Below are positions 14,517 to 17,416 of a DNA stretch of 17,416 nt, piece by piece (within the stretch, counting starts at the first letter, position 1; each line of letters starts with the position of its first letter). Source of the stretch: an uncultured Campylobacter sp. (lineage in GTDB: Bacteria > Campylobacterota > Campylobacteria > Campylobacterales > Campylobacteraceae); NCBI RefSeq assembly GCF_938030785.1, contig NZ_CALHIK010000178.1, forward strand, positions 1 to 17,416. Direction: 5' to 3'. Made by a program: the position numbers and the translations under genes. Under the pieces are notes generated by a model. The model ran no database searches. It saw only the letters and a program-made list of their open reading frames with translations, and was not told the DNA's origin.

Positions 14517-14544
14517 GACTTCAATTTTTTTGAAAGGATAGGAA

Positions 14545-15018
14545 ATGAAACATTTAGTTTTATCTTCGATAGCAGTTGCTGCTCTATTATTGAGCGGTTG
14601 TTCTAAAAAAACTCCAGAGGTTGATTCTTCAAACTCAAATAATGGAGACAGACTAGCTGCTTTGGCCGCTCAGATCCAAAGCGAGGTAGGCACAGTTTAT
14701 TTCGACTTTGATAAATTTAATATTAGAGCCGATCAACAAGGCACAATCAATAACAATGCAGCTCTATTTAACCAAGCAGGTGCAGAGGCTCTAACTGTTA
14801 AAGTTGAGGGTAACTGCGACGAGTGGGGTTCTGACGAGTACAACTACGCTCTTGGTCTAAAGAGAGCTACTGCAGCTAAAGATGCATTAGTTGCTCAAGG
14901 CGTAAGCGAGGGCAGAATTTCCGTAGTGAGCTACGGCGAGAGCAACATGGTTTGCACAGAGCATTCTAAAGAGTGCGATGCTCAAAATAGACGCGACGAA
15001 TTCAAAGTTGGTTTCTAA
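14545..15018 (+). CDS. pal: peptidoglycan-associated lipoprotein Pal (Omp18)
   Basis: Outer-membrane lipoprotein that binds peptidoglycan and TolB; called Omp18 in C. jejuni. It has 157 residues. The lipobox is LSGC with the lipidated Cys19 (MKHLVLSSIAVAALLLSGC). A short Ser/Asn linker follows, then an OmpA-like domain at about 50-157: VYFDFDKFNIRADQQ, EGNCDEWGSDEYNYALGLKRA and CDAQNRRDEF, which contains the diaminopimelate-binding Asp and Arg positions of the family. Codons are more AT-rich and uniform than those of tolB, in line with high expression. AAAGGATAGG lies before the ATG. cpoB begins one base after the stop. Confidence 0.96.
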   Translation: MKHLVLSSIAVAALLLSGCSKKTPEVDSSNSNNGDRLAALAAQIQSEVGTVYFDFDKFNIRADQQGTINNNAALFNQAGAEALTVKVEGNCDEWGSDEYNYALGLKRATAAKDALVAQGVSEGRISVVSYGESNMVCTEHSKECDAQNRRDEFKVGF

Positions 15019-15019
15019 T

Positions 15020-15838
15020 TTGAAATTTAAAAATTTTACGGTGGTAGCTCTTTTGGGAGCTGCCACCTTTTTAAATGCCGAAACTTCCGCATTTAGCGCA
15101 GGCAGTATCGACTCCGGAAGCTCTTATGGGCTTACCGAGAATGAGCAAGTATTGCGCGACAATCGCAAGCGCATAAGCGAGATGCAGTCTAGCGTTGATA
15201 GTACTCGCGAGAGCGTAGAAGGCTTGCGTACAGTGCTTGAAGGTACTAACTCCCAAATTTCAAAACTTGAAAGCAGAGTAGCGGATCTAGAGATTCGCGC
15301 TACCGGCAAAAGCCAAGGCAGCAGCGAGCTAGATCAGATGAAACGAGATATCGCTACTATAAAAGCTCAAATCGCAGAGATTAATAAAAAATTAGGCAGC
15401 GGCGGCAGCGTAAAAAAAAACGCTGAATTAGACGCAAGCACTGCCCCGGCTCCCGCTAGCACAAAAACAGATTCCGATTTTAAATCAAAAGATCAGGCTT
15501 CGGTGTTGAAAGAGGCCGATGCTTTATATGCTAAAAAAGACTATTCCGGCGCAAAAGAGCGCTACACCTATCTAGTATCCAAAAATTACAAGCCAGCGAA
15601 GGCAAACTATATGCTGGGCGAAATTTCATATTTTTCCGGCTCATACGCAGAAGCGATAAACTATTACAAAAAGAGCATCTCGCACAACGAGAGCCAAGAC
15701 TACACCCCAAAACTTCTTTATCACACCGCGATCAGCTTCGATAAGATAGGCGATAAAGACAGCGCAGACAAATTCTACAAAGCGCTAAAGGCTTCATATC
15801 CGGACTCCAAAGAAGCCAAAGCCGCGCCCACTAGATAA
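15020..15838 (+). CDS. cpoB: CpoB/YbgF cell division coordinator
   Basis: Periplasmic partner of the Tol system that in E. coli coordinates outer-membrane constriction with peptidoglycan synthesis. I place the start at TTG 15020, one base after the pal stop, giving 272 residues. It yields a proper signal peptide (MKFKNFTVVALLGAATFLNA); the in-frame ATG at 14978 lies inside pal and adds a non-signal N-terminus. A coiled coil runs at about 40-130 (heptad-like, SEMQSSVDSTRESVEGL, LDQMKRDIATIKAQIAEINKKL), then a Ser/Ala/Pro linker, then tetratricopeptide repeats at about 160-270. An A9 run at 15412-15420 lies in the linker. No clear ribosome site is seen, so translation is probably coupled to pal. 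Confidence 0.9.
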   Translation: MKFKNFTVVALLGAATFLNAETSAFSAGSIDSGSSYGLTENEQVLRDNRKRISEMQSSVDSTRESVEGLRTVLEGTNSQISKLESRVADLEIRATGKSQGSSELDQMKRDIATIKAQIAEINKKLGSGGSVKKNAELDASTAPAPASTKTDSDFKSKDQASVLKEADALYAKKDYSGAKERYTYLVSKNYKPAKANYMLGEISYFSGSYAEAINYYKKSISHNESQDYTPKLLYHTAISFDKIGDKDSADKFYKALKASYPDSKEAKAAPTR

Positions 15839-15887
15839 TCTAAATTTAAATACAAACTCAAAATAAAATTCTAAACAGGAGAAAACT

Positions 15888-16535
15888 ATGGCTAACAACC
15901 GAGTTATAAAGATGCATTACGAGCTAAAAGACGGCAAAACCGGTGAAATTTTAGAATCAAATTTAAACTCCGATCCGATCACCTTTCTTAGCGGCAAAGA
16001 TCAAATCATCCAAAAGCTGGAAGATGAAATTTTAAATCTACAAGCGGGCGAGAGCAAAACGGTTCTAATAAGCCTGAGCGACGGGGTCGGCGAGTATAGA
16101 GAAGACGCCGTGCAGATCCTGCCTAAAGAGCAGTTTGCGGGCATCGATCTGGTCGTCGGTATGGAGCTTTTCGGTCAGGCGGAGGACGGCGCAACTACCC
16201 GCGTGAGCGTCAAAGCTATCGGCGAGCAGGACGTTACCATCGATTTCAACCACCCATTCGCGGGCAAGGAGCTGGAATTTAACGTAAAAATCGTCGAAAA
16301 CCGCGAAGCGACGGCGGACGAAATTCTTACCGGCCAGCCGGAGGGTGCTCACAGCTGCGGCTGCGGACATAATCATCACGAGGGGCACGAGTGCTGCGGC
16401 GGACACGGACACGATCACGCAGAAGATCACGAGTGTTGCGGAGGCCATGGGCATGCAGACGGTCATGAATGCTGCGGAGGTCACGATCACGGGAAAGATC
16501 ACGAGTGCTGCGGCGGGCACCATCACGAGCATTAG
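15888..16535 (+). CDS. slyD: SlyD-type FKBP peptidyl-prolyl isomerase with metal-binding tail
   Basis: Cytoplasmic prolyl isomerase and chaperone; in other bacteria SlyD also supplies nickel for hydrogenase maturation. It has 215 residues. The FKBP part is at about 1-70 and 125-145, with the insert-in-flap chaperone domain between (VGEYREDAVQILPKEQF, HPFAGKELEFNVKIV). Residues 153-215 form a metal-binding tail with 19 His and 10 Cys in 63 residues. It contains four copies of HECCGGH starting at 16386, 16428, 16464 and 16500. Campylobacters use [NiFe] hydrogenase and some urease, so a nickel role is plausible but not shown here. CAGGAG lies before the ATG. fabD follows after 9 bases. Confidence 0.95.
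   Translation: MANNRVIKMHYELKDGKTGEILESNLNSDPITFLSGKDQIIQKLEDEILNLQAGESKTVLISLSDGVGEYREDAVQILPKEQFAGIDLVVGMELFGQAEDGATTRVSVKAIGEQDVTIDFNHPFAGKELEFNVKIVENREATADEILTGQPEGAHSCGCGHNHHEGHECCGGHGHDHAEDHECCGGHGHADGHECCGGHDHGKDHECCGGHHHEH
16386..16520 (+). repeat. in-gene repeats coding HECCGGH in slyD tail
   Basis: Four copies of a 21-base unit coding HECCGGH start at 16386, 16428, 16464 and 16500, with periods of 42, 36 and 36 bases. The copies differ only at third codon positions (TGC/TGT, GGC/GGA/GGG, CAC/CAT). Such in-frame units can change in number by slippage, which would change the number of metal-binding sites. Confidence 0.8.
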
Positions 16536-16544
16536 GACTTTTTT

Positions 16545-17416
16545 ATGAAATTTACTTTTATCTTCCCAGGGCAGGGCTGCCAAAGCGTAGGCATGGGCAG
16601 GGAGCTTTATGAGAACTCCGCCTCTGCGCGCGCGCTTTTGGATGAAGCTTCAAGTTTTACCGGCATCGATTTTAAAAATTTACTGTTTGAGCCTAGTGAC
16701 AAGCTCGACATTTCGGAATTTACGCAGCCTGCGATTGCATTAAATTCTATGATGGCGCTTGCGGCGCTGCAAGAAAGAGCGGATCAAGAAAAGCTTAACA
16801 TCGCTCCGCAGTTTTTGCTCGGACACTCGCTGGGCGAGTTTAGCGCGCTAAGCGCTGCGGGAGGCATAGAGTCGAAGCAGATGCTAAAGCTAGTAAATAT
16901 TCGCGGCAGGCTAATGCAGAGCGCCTGCGAGGGCAAAGGCGCCGGAATGATGGTGATCTTGGCTCTTGCCGACGAGGCGGTTGAAAAAATTTGCGCGGAT
17001 GCGACGAGCGCAGGCAAACAGGTTTGGGCGGCGAATTATAACTGCGACGGGCAGATCGTAGTCGCGGGCAAAAAAGATGATCTCGCAGCGCTCGAGGGCG
17101 AGTTTAAAGCCGCGGGTGCAAAGCGCGCAATGCTACTGAATATGAGTGTCGCGAGCCACTGCCCGATGCTAGGGAGTGCTAGCGACGAGCTTTTGGAATT
17201 TTTGCGCCCCGCGTTAAAAGAGAGCTTTGCCCCCGTCATCGCTAACGCCACGGCGCGCGCATACAGGACAAAATCCGAAGCGCTAGAGCTGCTGAAAGCC
17301 CAGCTTATCGGCCCCGTACTTTACAAGCAAAGTATCAAAAATTACGAGGACGCGGCAGATTGCTTCGTCGAGTTCGGCGCGGTGGTTTTAAAAGGGATAA
17401 ACAAAAAGATCACGCA
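16545..17416 (+). CDS. fabD: malonyl-CoA--ACP transacylase FabD, 5' part
   Basis: Loads malonate from CoA onto acyl carrier protein for fatty acid synthesis. The frame is open to the window end; 290 complete codons are visible, so only a short C-terminus is missing. The N-terminal oxyanion motif is FPGQGCQ (7-13), with Q10 at the key position and Cys12 where most members have Ser. The active-site serine is S95 in GHSLGEFSA. R120 (NIRGRLMQ) and H205 (SVASHCPM) match the substrate-binding Arg and catalytic His of the family. The ATG at 16545 has AGGA at 16534-16537, overlapping the slyD stop, so the two genes are probably coupled. Confidence 0.95.
   Translation, partial: MKFTFIFPGQGCQSVGMGRELYENSASARALLDEASSFTGIDFKNLLFEPSDKLDISEFTQPAIALNSMMALAALQERADQEKLNIAPQFLLGHSLGEFSALSAAGGIESKQMLKLVNIRGRLMQSACEGKGAGMMVILALADEAVEKICADATSAGKQVWAANYNCDGQIVVAGKKDDLAALEGEFKAAGAKRAMLLNMSVASHCPMLGSASDELLEFLRPALKESFAPVIANATARAYRTKSEALELLKAQLIGPVLYKQSIKNYEDAADCFVEFGAVVLKGINKKIT

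Noticed and set aside
14978..15019. Earlier ATG for cpoB inside pal
   Set aside because: It would put 14 residues before a clear signal peptide and overlap pal by 41 bases; TTG at 15020 gives a normal export signal.
15864..15869. TAAAAT as a promoter for slyD
   Set aside because: It is 24 bases... before the ATG start region and would leave a leader too short to hold the CAGGAG ribosome site comfortably; chance is likely in this AT-rich gap.
16065..16583. Long reverse-strand frame opposite slyD
   Set aside because: Its composition mirrors the His/Cys codons of slyD on the other strand; no motif or ribosome site. It is a shadow.

Overview
The window is a housekeeping stretch of a campylobacterial chromosome. 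All genes are on the + strand. The proteins are clearly Campylobacterota-type: a split b/b' ATP synthase stator, AtpD and AtpA very like Campylobacter, and a SlyD with a Cys/His tail. The gene order obgE - fmt - birA - parA - parB - atpF'FHAGDC - tolQRAB - pal - cpoB - slyD - fabD is, from memory, that of Campylobacter jejuni. Base composition is well above that of C. jejuni (many GCG, GGC and CGC codons), while words such as AAATTT are everywhere. This fits one of the higher-GC oral or gut Campylobacter species (gracilis, showae, rectus or curvus type). I cannot name the species.

Layout. Positions 1-780 hold the 3' part of obgE. A small exported EF-hand protein (907-1248) follows, where C. 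jejuni, as I recall, has proB. Then come fmt (1367-2287) and an unusual 484-bp spacer (2288-2771) packed with AAATTT-type words and inverted repeats. That spacer also carries a long basic open frame of doubtful reality. birA, parA and parB (2772-5046) overlap and form one unit. A likely promoter set inside an inverted repeat (5056-5088) precedes the complete F-type ATP synthase operon except subunits a and c (5121-10872). Without a break this runs into tolQ, tolR and tolA (10875-12818), then a short TolA-like gene, tolB, pal, cpoB, slyD and the start of fabD, which is cut by the window end.

How the genes work together. The atp genes give F1 (alpha3 beta3 gamma delta epsilon) and the peripheral stalk b/b'; a and c must be encoded elsewhere. 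TolQ/TolR form the proton-driven inner-membrane motor, TolA spans the periplasm, TolB and Pal act at the outer membrane, and CpoB is the usual partner. Both machines draw on the proton gradient and may share one transcript, though pal has its own good promoter.

The most interesting points are: (1) a chimeric gene (12837-13226) with a TolB-like signal peptide joined to a second copy of TolA domain III, best explained by a ~408-bp tandem duplication across the tolA/tolB junction; (2) the fmt-birA spacer, where 15 of 16 RAATTY words fall in one reading frame and several perfect inverted repeats occur; (3) the inverted repeat over the likely atp promoter. No CRISPR array, insertion sequence, tRNA, rRNA or unknown defence system was seen.
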